Assembly: GCA_035455925.1 (NCBI GenBank)
Contig: DATIEE010000029.1
Coordinates: forward strand, 1 to 64,000
Direction: 5' to 3'
DNA: 64,000 nucleotides
Source of the DNA: Candidatus Babeliales bacterium
Lineage (GTDB): Bacteria > Babelota > Babeliae > Babelales > Vermiphilaceae
Shown here: positions 8,544-17,983 of the stretch, one piece after another
Layout of the letters: every line of letters begins with the position of its first letter
Position numbering within the stretch: the stretch's first letter is position 1
The notes under the pieces: model-generated
Told to the model about the DNA's origin: nothing
Databases searched by the model: none
The model's input: only the letters and a program-made list of their open reading frames with translations
Position numbers and translations under genes: made by a program

Positions 8544-9305
8544 ATGACTACATATACAAAAATAATTTCTCATATATTCGCAGCAACATCCATAATGCTT
8601 AATGTAATTATCATTGGAATTGAGACAGATCAAAAATACTGCGAACAACCATTGATACGATCTACAACATCATTCGAGTTAGATAACCATTTAAATATTT
8701 TTTATGCAAATGAAAATATACGAGCTAATATATCACGATGGTTTCAACTGTTATCAGAAGAAGAATTAATTACTAGCGATATATTTTTTAATGTTACCGT
8801 ATTTACAAAAATACATCCTTTTTCACAAAAAGACGCAAAGGAGTTAGCTCATGAAGAATGCAAAAATATAAAGGGACTTGATAATCCAAAGCAATTTAGA
8901 GAAACATTCTTGAGGTTAGAAAAATTTTATACCTCTGAAAAAACAAACAAAACAACAGCATCGTTGCCATTAAAGTTTGGTTTGACCACATTCAATTCCA
9001 ATACAAATACTACCATTACACGAGCATATAATAATATATATACCAATAAACCTGAGATACAAATTTTAAATTTTAAATTTATAAAGGATCCGCGGTTTCC
9101 ACAATTACTCAAAACCGCTTTGCTTAACTTCAATAACGCTCCCAGTATAGTATTATCAAGTTCAGACGATCTTATTCCTCAAGAATTTATTACAAAAGAA
9201 ATATTAACTCGAACCGGCAACCACGGAATAAATGGTTTTACAGCAAAACATAATAAATGTAAGCAGAATAGCATAACCGCCACACTAAATGACTCAAATC
9301 AATAA
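8544..9305 (+). CDS. Exported protein of unknown function
   Basis: I do not recognise this 253 aa protein. The ATG at 8544 follows AAGGATACC. Residues 1-27 are hydrophobic with a weak signal-peptide character (HIFAATSIMLNVIIIGI). The mature part is polar and Asn/Thr rich, with two Cys near the middle and end, and no motif I can name. It stands alone, bounded upstream by a 500-base regulatory region with dyads and downstream by a clear terminator, so it is a single-gene transcription unit. Confidence 0.55.
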   Translation: MTTYTKIISHIFAATSIMLNVIIIGIETDQKYCEQPLIRSTTSFELDNHLNIFYANENIRANISRWFQLLSEEELITSDIFFNVTVFTKIHPFSQKDAKELAHEECKNIKGLDNPKQFRETFLRLEKFYTSEKTNKTTASLPLKFGLTTFNSNTNTTITRAYNNIYTNKPEIQILNFKFIKDPRFPQLLKTALLNFNNAPSIVLSSSDDLIPQEFITKEILTRTGNHGINGFTAKHNKCKQNSITATLNDSNQ

Positions 9306-9329
9306 AAAAACTTATCCACATTTTTTCAT

Positions 9330-9368
9330 AAAAAGCAGGTTGTCTTAAATTAATCCGCCTGCTTTTTT
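9330..9368 (+). terminator. Rho-independent terminator after the 8544 gene
   Basis: AAAAAGCAGG pairs with CCTGCTTTTT across an 18-base loop and is followed by more T residues, 25 bases after the stop at 9305. Confidence 0.8.
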
Positions 9369-9389
9369 ATGATTATTTTCATGTTATAA

Positions 9390-9629
9390 AAAAATCTTAC
9401 TCTTTATACTATCAAAGTAAATTCCAACCGACCTAAAGGCCAGCGCTTTTTAACTAAGAAATCTACGAAGATTTTAAATTTACGCTATAGAATTCGACGT
9501 ATCCTCTCAGCTTTCACTTATAATGACGATCATCTATCCCTGACTTTAAAAAATGCTGCGGTTTTTCTTATCATATTAATAATATTAATTTACATTGCAT
9601 TTGATAATGAGGACTTCATAATAGTGTGA
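9390..9629 (+). other. Start-less open frame of about 79 codons, possible gene remnant
   Basis: The 9306-9679 gap has no complete gene, but one frame is open from 9390 to a TGA at 9627-9629. It contains no ATG, GTG or TTG start. The translation begins KNLTLYTIKVNSNRPKGQRF, includes a basic stretch, and ends with a hydrophobic helix (AAVFLIILIILIYIAF). Base composition is richer in GC than the neighbouring spacers. It may be the C-terminal fossil of a membrane or exported protein, or a chance open frame. Confidence 0.25.
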
Positions 9630-9679
9630 AAGTTTCGAGACGCGCGATGAATTTAATTCATAAGAAATTATATTACCAT

Positions 9680-10636
9680 TTATATTTTGATTGGTATATA
9701 TTGGCTTCGCATATTCCATCTGACATATAATCGATAAATATCATCACTAGACAAGGTCGTCGTATCTGAACTTTTCATAGATGGACGGGAATAAATAGTT
9801 TCGTATTCTGTTTTATTTTGCTTGTTACTTTCATCATATCTTCCATTTAAATACGTATCAACTTCCTCTGTAACTTTATAATAACTAGATATAAATATAA
9901 ATGCTTCGGTTTGTATTTTTTTTTGTCCATCATCATTTAATAGTGATGAAAATGAAAATCGTTCTGTATCTATAAAATATAATTTATTATGCGAATCATA
10001 CAAAAAATTTTTATAATGAATATCTTGAAAACCTGTTGTTTCAATAATATCAATAAATTCTCTCATTTGCTGTAATTCAATTGATTTTTTTGGTCTATGT
10101 TCACCGTTAATTTTTTGTGCAATACAGTGTAGTGTATAATCATAACCCATTTGAAAACATTTTGTAGCCTCGTTCCATTTAGATGATTCTTTTTGTGTGA
10201 GAAATAGATATTTCTCTGGAACATCAACAGTCGTATAATTTTTTTCAGTGATAATATGTTTCATTGCTGCAGCAAGAATAACGCGGGAAACACTTTCATT
10301 GTCTTTAATAATATACTTACTCAGGTCATCAGAATGTTTTTTACTTTTGATATCTTCAGATCGCCTATTTATTACATGATAATCAGCTATTATGCTATCC
10401 GGTGGAGAAAAATGATTTATAACTTTTAAAAGATCGGGAGTGTCGGCAAATGCTGCATTAACCATATTTTTATAGTCAATTATAGTTTGGTAGTTTTGAT
10501 AATTTTTGATAATTGGTTGTACAATGAAAGCTACAGTTGTTCCAGCTGCTGCAATCAAAGGAATACATGCATTTATTGTATGAGTTATTATTAGAGTATA
10601 TAAACATATCAATTTTATTGTTTTAATCATATTCAT
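9680..10636 (-). CDS. Exported kinase-like protein (APH/protein-kinase-like motifs)
   Basis: A 318 aa protein with a signal peptide at residues 1-23 (ending INAC). Residues 203-228 hold a pattern like the catalytic core of aminoglycoside phosphotransferase and other kinase-fold enzymes: FQDIHYKNFL (Asp205, His207, Asn210), then a short hairpin and FIDTERF (Asp223), matching D-x-H-x-x-N and the metal-binding Asp. A possible ATP-site lysine is Lys111 in KYIIKDNESVSR. Kinase fold is inferred from motifs only, and substrate is unknown. The signal peptide would place it outside the cytoplasm or in the host. It lies 31 bases downstream of the CPBP gene on the same strand and may share its transcript. 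Confidence 0.6.
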   Translation of the reverse strand: MNMIKTIKLICLYTLIITHTINACIPLIAAAGTTVAFIVQPIIKNYQNYQTIIDYKNMVNAAFADTPDLLKVINHFSPPDSIIADYHVINRRSEDIKSKKHSDDLSKYIIKDNESVSRVILAAAMKHIITEKNYTTVDVPEKYLFLTQKESSKWNEATKCFQMGYDYTLHCIAQKINGEHRPKKSIELQQMREFIDIIETTGFQDIHYKNFLYDSHNKLYFIDTERFSFSSLLNDDGQKKIQTEAFIFISSYYKVTEEVDTYLNGRYDESNKQNKTEYETIYSRPSMKSSDTTTLSSDDIYRLYVRWNMRSQYIPIKI

Positions 10637-10667
10637 ATTACCATATTTATAATAAAGGGATCAATTT

Positions 10668-13600
10668 CTATTCTGTTTTATCACTATACCAATACCAAAC
10701 AGCTGATATAACCACAATAGTGCACGCATTAATTCCCGCTTCAAACATTGCCCCTGGATATGCGTTGAATATGCCTTGCTGTATAATTTGTAATACAATA
10801 AAGCTGCCTGTTGCGAGTGGAATAAGAGAATAATCATAACGGATTATATACATGTACGTTACAAGCAATAGCAAACCAACCAATGTTCCCACAAAAATCC
10901 ACACCGGTATCATTGCAAGAGATGACAAAGCAGATAGTGCAATGCCACACAAAACTAAAATGACAGCAACAAGCCATTGACGCTGTCTCCACTGCTGTGT
11001 AATACCATCAAACATTATATATAACAAAGAAAATATAAGCGTTATTTGTACATAATTTGCAATGGTGATGAATAAGTTAGCAATGAGTGGCAGTGAGTAA
11101 TTAAGTGGCATATAATGCGGCCACAATGGCATGGTAGAATTAAGAATTTTTTCTACAATCGCAATAATTCCTGCAAAAAATAGTCCTGTGCAAATTCCTA
11201 TACCAACAGTACGCCCATTTTTGGGCAATTGATATAACTTAGTATAGCTAATAACATACGTGACACAAAAGGCATACATAATTGCTTTAAATCCAGTCAA
11301 CAAGATTAAAGATGTTAGAGATTGAAACAGTTGATTTTTTAATGGCAAGCTTGTATTAAACATGCCTATAATTGCTTGCCATGAATTGATGCTTTCAATA
11401 AACAATAACACTGATGCTATGCCAAGTAGTGTGAAAAAAAGTTGTTTTGAGAAAGAAAATTCTGGTGATTTTCTGTATAAAATAATTATTCCATATAACA
11501 AAAAAAATAAGAATATAAGAAAGAAAATTATGATAATAATTGCCAGAATACTTTGTTCATGTTGTTCATTTCGCTTCCATTCTTCAGGAATATGAATTAT
11601 ACGTACTGTGTCAGTGATCTGATCACCGCTAATAGTAACACATATACGAGCTTGACCTTTATCTAATGGATAAACAGCAGAATGAGAAAAAATAAATATC
11701 CAATCACTTCGATGCGGTAACTGTGTTTGCTGTGCGGATATTTCAGTAAGTTCAATTTGATCGATATTATACTGTTTTTTAATGCCATGATGTGCAATTT
11801 CACGTGCTTGATGTTGTGTTAACTCTGCTCCAACGGCACTTTCAGGTAATAAGTGATGGTAGCGCCATACAACATCATTGTAAAGTGTTATCCTGTATTC
11901 TTCTGTTCTTTGTATTATATCAGTAGTAAATTGTGCGTAACGAATCGTCCAATGAGCAGGATGTAGATATGTTCCCAATAATGAATGATATAGCTCTTTA
12001 CCTCCTTCTTGCCAAATAAATTTATGTTGCAAATTGCTATGACAATCAAGTTTATAATGAGCAAAAAATAATGGTAATATTTGCCAACTTTCATTGAGTA
12101 AAATATTATTTTGTTGCAAAAATTGATATGCAGACTGCACACTTTCATTGCGATTACGTGTAATTGTAACGCCATCATGAGTAAATGGTGTTACCAAAAT
12201 CCATACTATTAAACCGAAAATACCTAATATACATACCCATTTTTGTAATGACTTAGGAAACGTACATGATATAGGCGCTATAATAATAGTTTCTTCTTTT
12301 TGTTCTATTACCGGACTAAACGGTTGCCATGCGTCATTTAAAACTGATTGTGGTAACGATGTCCAATTGCCTTTTTTAATACGTGCATACAGAAGGATTA
12401 TAATAGGCAATAATGTAATAAGAATAATAATTATTTTATACATAAGCGCATGAGATGCGTGAGATACAAAAATCGGTAATGAAAACCAAATAATATCATA
12501 AACGCAATGAGCGATAATAGTTGGTATTAAACCAAAACGTAAATATGTTATTCCCCAAAGTAATGATGGTATGAATAATTCAATGAGCCGTGCATATGAT
12601 GGCTGCATAGGATAATTAGCATGTGCAGCACCAAAAACAATTGCTTGTAGTATGAGTGCACTTGCAATCCACCAGCTTCTTTTACCAAAATATGTTCCTA
12701 ATAGAGCTGCTCCTGCTAATGGAATTGCACGAAATAAACATTCTTCTATAATTCCGGCATTTAGTGATTGTGCAATTGGCGAAAACCACGGTAAATACGT
12801 TGCTAATACATTAGGATCAAATAACATTTCTGATGGTGCCCACCAGTTGCAACAATGCGTAGAAAACAAATAAAATGCAATAACAAATGCACAATTAAAA
12901 CCTACAAAAAGATATCCACCAAACACTCTACCAAGTAATGCATAAGAAGTTACTATTTCATTTTTACCTAAAGACCATAATTGTAGATGTTTACCAAAAG
13001 CACGTCGTGTTAGGCTTTCTGCCGTCATAATTACTATTGTTATAAAAATAGTTTGTGCAATTAAATTTATAAAAAAACTGAGTAATAATTGTAACAAAAA
13101 ACCATTAGAAGAGTGAGCAGTATCATAATGCATCCATAAAAAAGGTAACTGATTTACTGATACAAGTATTGCTGCAAAAGCAAGTATGACTCCCAGAAAT
13201 AAAGGTTGTTTTATAATATACCAACGTTTTTTGATAATCCAGTATAATCCTAAGCAGCAACCGCCTAAAATATAGAACAATAACATGAAAATACTTGCTG
13301 CCCATGAAATTATTGTATTTGCAGAACGCATTTCAGCATAGCGACGATTAAATGCTTCAGGTATTTTGATAAAATGAGTTAACTCAGTCATCTTATCGCC
13401 GCTAATAATTATTTTTAAGCGATATGACCCTTCTCCGATGTGATAATGAGCTTGTTGGTAAACAAAGGTATGGTCAATACGTCCACTTAGTTCTGTTTTT
13501 TGTGATGATTCAATTAATATATAATCATGAAAATCAATATTCCAATTGAGTGTAGCGTTTGTTTCTGCTATGTGACGTGCATCATTCTCCAATAACTGTT

Positions 13601-14024
13601 TTCCAGGAGTATTTTCTGAAATTGTCTCAATAAAACCATATGGTTGGCCATCAGGAGTAAAAAATAGTGTAGTTTCATTTTTTTCATACTCTCTAAAATG
13701 ACGTACGCGCCAGGTATACGGCATATAAAGTTTTTTTTCCATCATGTTTACTAATGCATCTTTACCACCAGCTTCAAGCTCTATAAATGTTTTACTGAGC
13801 GTATCAGTATGAAACATTGCTGCCTGATGATATTCTGTTGGGCCAAAATTATTGACTTTAGCAAGATGGGTGGCTTCCTGTAAAGCTTGTTGCAAGTCCA
13901 TCGTAATATCAAGATGAATGAGAGGAAATGTTTGGGAAAAAAAGTTGAATGCAAATAAATATAACAATATCGATAATATCGTTGCACTGATCCATACAAT
14001 GAGAGAACGTGAGGACAATTGCAT
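10668..14024 (-). CDS. Large two-module membrane protein with CPBP (CAAX-protease-like) domain
   Basis: A 1118 aa polytopic protein from the ATG at 14024, chosen for AGGA upstream; a start at 14078 would overlap the preceding gene. The order is TM helix, about 200 aa soluble domain, TM cluster with a CPBP glutamic protease/Abi core, then a second TM helix, second related soluble domain and second TM cluster. The CPBP motifs are in the first half only: EECLFR near residue 425, FGAAH, and HCVYD. Both soluble domains share an ISGD(K/Q)-(M/I)T followed by IPE(A/E) pattern. CPBP proteins cleave prenylated or other membrane peptides, and some act in immunity or bacteriocin processing. The substrate here is unknown. 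Confidence 0.8.
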   Translation of the reverse strand: MQLSSRSLIVWISATILSILLYLFAFNFFSQTFPLIHLDITMDLQQALQEATHLAKVNNFGPTEYHQAAMFHTDTLSKTFIELEAGGKDALVNMMEKKLYMPYTWRVRHFREYEKNETTLFFTPDGQPYGFIETISENTPGKQLLENDARHIAETNATLNWNIDFHDYILIESSQKTELSGRIDHTFVYQQAHYHIGEGSYRLKIIISGDKMTELTHFIKIPEAFNRRYAEMRSANTIISWAASIFMLLFYILGGCCLGLYWIIKKRWYIIKQPLFLGVILAFAAILVSVNQLPFLWMHYDTAHSSNGFLLQLLLSFFINLIAQTIFITIVIMTAESLTRRAFGKHLQLWSLGKNEIVTSYALLGRVFGGYLFVGFNCAFVIAFYLFSTHCCNWWAPSEMLFDPNVLATYLPWFSPIAQSLNAGIIEECLFRAIPLAGAALLGTYFGKRSWWIASALILQAIVFGAAHANYPMQPSYARLIELFIPSLLWGITYLRFGLIPTIIAHCVYDIIWFSLPIFVSHASHALMYKIIIILITLLPIIILLYARIKKGNWTSLPQSVLNDAWQPFSPVIEQKEETIIIAPISCTFPKSLQKWVCILGIFGLIVWILVTPFTHDGVTITRNRNESVQSAYQFLQQNNILLNESWQILPLFFAHYKLDCHSNLQHKFIWQEGGKELYHSLLGTYLHPAHWTIRYAQFTTDIIQRTEEYRITLYNDVVWRYHHLLPESAVGAELTQHQAREIAHHGIKKQYNIDQIELTEISAQQTQLPHRSDWIFIFSHSAVYPLDKGQARICVTISGDQITDTVRIIHIPEEWKRNEQHEQSILAIIIIIFFLIFLFFLLYGIIILYRKSPEFSFSKQLFFTLLGIASVLLFIESINSWQAIIGMFNTSLPLKNQLFQSLTSLILLTGFKAIMYAFCVTYVISYTKLYQLPKNGRTVGIGICTGLFFAGIIAIVEKILNSTMPLWPHYMPLNYSLPLIANLFITIANYVQITLIFSLLYIMFDGITQQWRQRQWLVAVILVLCGIALSALSSLAMIPVWIFVGTLVGLLLLVTYMYIIRYDYSLIPLATGSFIVLQIIQQGIFNAYPGAMFEAGINACTIVVISAVWYWYSDKTE

Positions 14025-14047
14025 TATATTCCTGGAAAATAATTTTA

Positions 14048-14458
14048 TTAAGCGTTCTTTTCTTCGGTTGGCTGACAAACATCAATGAGATTACCATAAA
14101 GATCTTTGATAACTGCATCAATGCCCCAGAATTCATTTGTTGGTTCTTTGATAATAGTAACGCCGTTGTTTTTAAACGTTTCGATTGTTTTATGGCAGTC
14201 ATCAGTTAATAAGACAAACAAAGGAATGCTACCGCTTTGTTTTCCAATAAGTCCATGATCTTCAGGTTCTTGAGGTGCTAAAAGCGAAAGCGAGACTGTT
14301 GAATCTTTGGACGGCGCTAATGTAAGCCAATACCAAAAATTGCCATCGGGAGATTTATGTCCTTCTGTTACAACAAAACCAAGTTTTTCGGTATAAAAAG
14401 CTGCCGCTTCATCTTGATTACGCACTAAAAGCGCAAAGTGGCTTATTTTTGTTATCAT
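14048..14458 (-). CDS. VOC superfamily (glyoxalase/bleomycin-resistance-like) protein
   Basis: A 136 aa protein with the paired beta-alpha-beta-beta-beta modules of the vicinal oxygen chelate fold. It opens with ITKISHFALLVRNQDEAAAF and YTEKLGFVV, and the second module carries GVTIIKEPTNEFWG and a final DLYGNLIDVCQP with a metal-ligand-like pattern. Such enzymes include glyoxalase I, dioxygenases and drug-binding proteins, and the substrate cannot be assigned. The ATG at 14458 follows AAAGGA. It lies 23 bases upstream of the CPBP gene and is probably co-transcribed with it. Confidence 0.85.
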   Translation of the reverse strand: MITKISHFALLVRNQDEAAAFYTEKLGFVVTEGHKSPDGNFWYWLTLAPSKDSTVSLSLLAPQEPEDHGLIGKQSGSIPLFVLLTDDCHKTIETFKNNGVTIIKEPTNEFWGIDAVIKDLYGNLIDVCQPTEEKNA

Positions 14459-14651
14459 GAATAAATCCTTTCACAGAAAATTAATATAATACACTATTAA
14501 TAATCTTATCAGTCTATGTAACTAAAGCAATTAAGAATATATTAGCAACCGCTGCAAATCTTGTTTTTACCTTAAGCTGTATGATATATTTGTAAATAAT
14601 GCAATTATTAATTAATATAAAAAGTAAAAATATATAAATTTTGGAGCTATA

Positions 14652-15638
14652 GTGAAACAGTATATAAACAGTATGATGGTTGTTTTGTCTTTGGCATATA
14701 TACCTTTGATGCATGGATCCTCTTATGAAGATCCTTCTGACTATGCTGTAGTTAATGATATTAAAAAAAAATCTAATTTAACTGAAGATTATGTTAATCA
14801 AATGAAATTTTTGTGGCTTGGACCGTTACAAGATATAGCAGCGGGAGGAATTGGAGCATATGCTACTTATAAAATGGGAGCCGCTACGTCTATTTTGGCT
14901 GATGCCATGATTACAAAAATTGGTACACCAAAATATCAACAAGGGATGTTATCTAATAAATGGTTATGGGCGTTGGCAGGAGCAACTGGTATGGGCTTTG
15001 GTGCGTACAAAGTCTTATATCCTCGTTTGGAAAAAGGTATTTTAAAGCATTTACAAGCGTACATAGCTCTGTGTGAAAATCTTGATGTTGTTAAAAATCC
15101 ATATACAACGGAATTAAACCTTAACACTATGGGTACATCTGCAGGTAATTCTGCATGGGTGGCATCTAATATTGCTCGGCTAAAAGGAGTTGAAAATTTG
15201 TTATACCAAGCGGGTTGTGCATTAAAATTATTGGATCGATTAACAAATAGCGATGAAATACAAAAGTTAAGAACGAAAATTGTGATCATTCAGCGTTCTC
15301 TAGATAATAATCTTAGAGTTATTAAGCAAGCGGCAAACCGTGAATTGACAGAGCGACATAGTCAGATATCAAGAAATGTTGGTTTTGAGCAGCAATTTGC
15401 TAATTTAAACTTAGTAAGAGAACAGGCGAGTGCACTAAAAGTTGGCAAAATAAGCTTGGCTGTAACAGCGTTGAGTAGCTTTTTTAAAAGTGGTATGGAA
15501 TCATTAGTATATATTAATGATAATAAAGAGAAAATAATTAGTGGTGCTGCTATGGTTGGTTTAGCTGGATATGCTCTGGTATCTTATATGAAATCTAAAT
15601 TATCGGGAATACTGGATTCAGTTTCCGTTTCCAAATAA
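14652..15638 (+). CDS. Exported or membrane protein of unknown function
   Basis: I do not recognise this 328 aa protein. A GTG start at 14652 follows TTGGAGC. Residues 1-23 form a signal peptide (cleavage near MHG). Gly/Ala-rich hydrophobic stretches occur near residues 57-75 and 98-118 and at the C-terminus (ISGAAMVGLAGYALVSYM), and the centre is helical and charged. It may sit in a membrane. The last 21 bases overlap tail to tail with radA on the other strand. Confidence 0.6.
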   Translation: MKQYINSMMVVLSLAYIPLMHGSSYEDPSDYAVVNDIKKKSNLTEDYVNQMKFLWLGPLQDIAAGGIGAYATYKMGAATSILADAMITKIGTPKYQQGMLSNKWLWALAGATGMGFGAYKVLYPRLEKGILKHLQAYIALCENLDVVKNPYTTELNLNTMGTSAGNSAWVASNIARLKGVENLLYQAGCALKLLDRLTNSDEIQKLRTKIVIIQRSLDNNLRVIKQAANRELTERHSQISRNVGFEQQFANLNLVREQASALKVGKISLAVTALSSFFKSGMESLVYINDNKEKIISGAAMVGLAGYALVSYMKSKLSGILDSVSVSK

Positions 15639-16970
15639 TGACAATAACTCATAAACATTATTAAATTTTTTAATTATGCATGATGTTTTTTCAACAGTCT
15701 GATTTTGTGCAATGAGTAATGTAGTAATACCAAATTTTTCCGCTTCTTTAACAAGATGGCCAATATTATTAATTGGTTTTATCTGGCCCGTTAAACTGAT
15801 TTCACCAAGAGCAATTGAATTTTCAGGCAATGGTTCTTGAAAATAACTTGATAATAGCGCAAAAGCTGTGCCAAGATCGCTTTCATTTCCTTTAATTTTA
15901 AACCCGCCACTAACTTTAAAAAAGATATCGTGCATACTTAATTTTATTTTAAGATATTTTTCCAGTATTGCCGCAATAAGTACCACTTGTTTGTGATCAA
16001 GTCCTGAAACAACACGCTGTGGCATAGTTAATTTTGATGCATTAGTTAATGCTTGTAATTCAAGTAAAATAGGACGCGATCCTTCCATAATACTCACAAT
16101 TGTTGAACCCGGAGCGTGAGATATCTCACTAATGAGATGAGCATTAATATTAGGAACTTCTTTTAATCCATCATGTTCCATGCAAAAAAAACCAAGCTCA
16201 TTGACTGCGCCGAATCGATTTTTAACTGCGCGTAGCATCCGTGTTTGCCAACGATCTTCTCCCTGTAAATAGAATACCGCATCAACCATATGTTCTAATG
16301 TTTTTGGACCGGCAATAATACCTTCCTTAGTGATATGCCCGGTAATAATAATGGTAATATTATGCTCTTTACTTAAACGCATTAACTGAAATGCTGCTTC
16401 CCGTAACTGGCCAACACTTCCTGGCAAAGTAGTAGCATCATTGATATAGCAATTCTGTATAGAATCGATAACCAATAAATCAGGTTTATTTTCGCGAGCT
16501 GTGATAATAATACTAGTCAATTCTGCAGCATCAGAAAACAGAAGATTACTTGTAGCTGTATTAAGTCTTGTCGCACGTCCTTTAAGCTGCTGTAATGATT
16601 CTTCGGTTGAAAAATAAAATACGTGTTTTGTTTTAGCGATTTTATAAGCAACTTGCAGTAATAAGGTAGATTTACCGATACCAGGATCGCCAGTAATAAC
16701 AATAAGAGACCCAGGAACAATTCCTCCCCCAACAACACGATCCCATTCTTCAATACCAGACAATAATCGTGGTTGTTCCTTTATATCAATTTCATGTAAT
16801 GATACAAGAGAAACAGGTTTGCTATGTGCATACATTTTTGTAGTAGTATTAATTGGAGCTATATTTTCCACCATGCAATCCCATTGTTTACATTCTGGGC
16901 AACAGCCTATCCATTTGATAGTTGTGTAGTTACATTGTGAGCAGATAAAAGAATTTTTTGTTCTATTCAT
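15618..16970 (-). CDS. radA: DNA repair protein RadA (Sms)
   Basis: RadA is a RecA-like ATPase/helicase that extends recombination intermediates. The N-terminal four-Cys zinc finger is visible as CSQC...CCPEC, followed by the Walker A box GDPGIGKST and the RadA-specific KNRFG motif (VKNRFGAVNE). The C-terminal Lon-like domain (SDLGTAFALLSS) completes the family layout. The ATG at 16970 gives MNRTKNSFICSQC, matching the usual start; an in-frame ATG four codons upstream is possible. It overlaps the 14652 gene tail to tail and is divergent from the kinase-like gene at 17081. Confidence 0.95.
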   Translation of the reverse strand: MNRTKNSFICSQCNYTTIKWIGCCPECKQWDCMVENIAPINTTTKMYAHSKPVSLVSLHEIDIKEQPRLLSGIEEWDRVVGGGIVPGSLIVITGDPGIGKSTLLLQVAYKIAKTKHVFYFSTEESLQQLKGRATRLNTATSNLLFSDAAELTSIIITARENKPDLLVIDSIQNCYINDATTLPGSVGQLREAAFQLMRLSKEHNITIIITGHITKEGIIAGPKTLEHMVDAVFYLQGEDRWQTRMLRAVKNRFGAVNELGFFCMEHDGLKEVPNINAHLISEISHAPGSTIVSIMEGSRPILLELQALTNASKLTMPQRVVSGLDHKQVVLIAAILEKYLKIKLSMHDIFFKVSGGFKIKGNESDLGTAFALLSSYFQEPLPENSIALGEISLTGQIKPINNIGHLVKEAEKFGITTLLIAQNQTVEKTSCIIKKFNNVYELLSLFGNGN

Positions 16971-17080
16971 AAGTTTTAGCATAAAGCACCATGATTATTT
17001 TTGCAAAATATTGCATGAATGAATATTTTTTCTGCATGATTAAAAACAATAAAAAGATAGATATTTTATGTGGAGTTAGT

Positions 17081-17983
17081 ATGAAAAGTTACCATGGACT
17101 TGTGTTAATTGGATTGATAAGTATACAATTTGTTTCTGCACGATTAGAGAATGTCAATATTAAGCATGGCAAGGTAAAGCTACTTAGTATGAAAGAGATG
17201 CGATTTTGTTATATTAGCTTTGTTACTGTTGATGGAGAAAAGTATTTAATTAAACAAAAAAAACCTTTAAATAAACTTCTTGGTGTGGTTCGTGATGCAT
17301 TGACAGCTCATATCGCAGAAAGTTTTGGAATAGGCATGGCTCATAGAGTTGATATCATTCCTGCAGGGAAAGAATTTCCCGGAAAATTCCGAGCAGATTG
17401 GCCCGCAACAATTCATACAATTGCTCCGGGAAAAATGATTAAAGCTCAAGAAGGTGCTTATTATGAAATGAAAATTAAACAAGCAAATATTGGATTTAGA
17501 CGCGATATGTTACCGTGGATGATAAAACATGAAACTTTGGTTAAAGTGGTAGCACTGGACACCTTTTTATGTAACCATGATCGTCACCGAGGAAACCTTT
17601 TTTATAACGTGAAAACTGATTCATTCTGTGCAATTGATATGGATTCTGCATGGAAATATAACTTATGTGCTTTAGCGTGTAACAATTTTACTGAAATGCT
17701 TAATGATAAAAAATTACAATTAAGTACTAAAGAAGTAAAAGCTCTTACATTATATCGTGATTACATACAATTTTTAATCGATAATCATCAACCTGAAGAT
17801 ACTATTAAAATGTATGATTATTTTGCTGAAAAAGCAGGGTTTGTAGAAGGATCTGACTTATATACACAGAAATTTGCTGAAGGCCTTGCATATAATAAGA
17901 CAATGATTATGCGAAGCTATCAGGATGCAAAAAAATTGGTAACAATAGTCGATCAATTGATAAAAAAACATAAAAAACTTTAA
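17081..17983 (+). CDS. Exported HipA/PI4-kinase-like predicted kinase
   Basis: A 300 aa protein from the ATG at 17081 (GGAG upstream), with a signal peptide at residues 1-20 (cleaved near VSA). The catalytic region is clear: LDTFLCNHDRHRGNLFYN at residues 159-176 gives the D...N-x-D-R-H-x-x-N loop of HipA and PI3/PI4-kinase-like enzymes, and CAIDMDSAW at 183-191 gives the metal-binding Asp. Lys58 in YLIKQK is a candidate ATP lysine, and HTIAPGKMI resembles the hinge. HipA phosphorylates GltX, while PI4K-like effectors act on lipids or host proteins. The signal peptide and the lack of a hipB neighbour favour an exported effector, but the substrate is unknown. Confidence 0.7.
   Translation: MKSYHGLVLIGLISIQFVSARLENVNIKHGKVKLLSMKEMRFCYISFVTVDGEKYLIKQKKPLNKLLGVVRDALTAHIAESFGIGMAHRVDIIPAGKEFPGKFRADWPATIHTIAPGKMIKAQEGAYYEMKIKQANIGFRRDMLPWMIKHETLVKVVALDTFLCNHDRHRGNLFYNVKTDSFCAIDMDSAWKYNLCALACNNFTEMLNDKKLQLSTKEVKALTLYRDYIQFLIDNHQPEDTIKMYDYFAEKAGFVEGSDLYTQKFAEGLAYNKTMIMRSYQDAKKLVTIVDQLIKKHKKL

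Noticed and set aside
10668-14024. Bacteriocin immunity (Abi) protein
   Set aside because: The length, the duplicated soluble domains and the lack of bacteriocin genes nearby do not fit, so only the CPBP family is claimed.
17081-17983. HipA toxin of a toxin-antitoxin pair
   Set aside because: It has a signal peptide and no small HTH (HipB) gene beside it; the convergent neighbour is a large exported protein.
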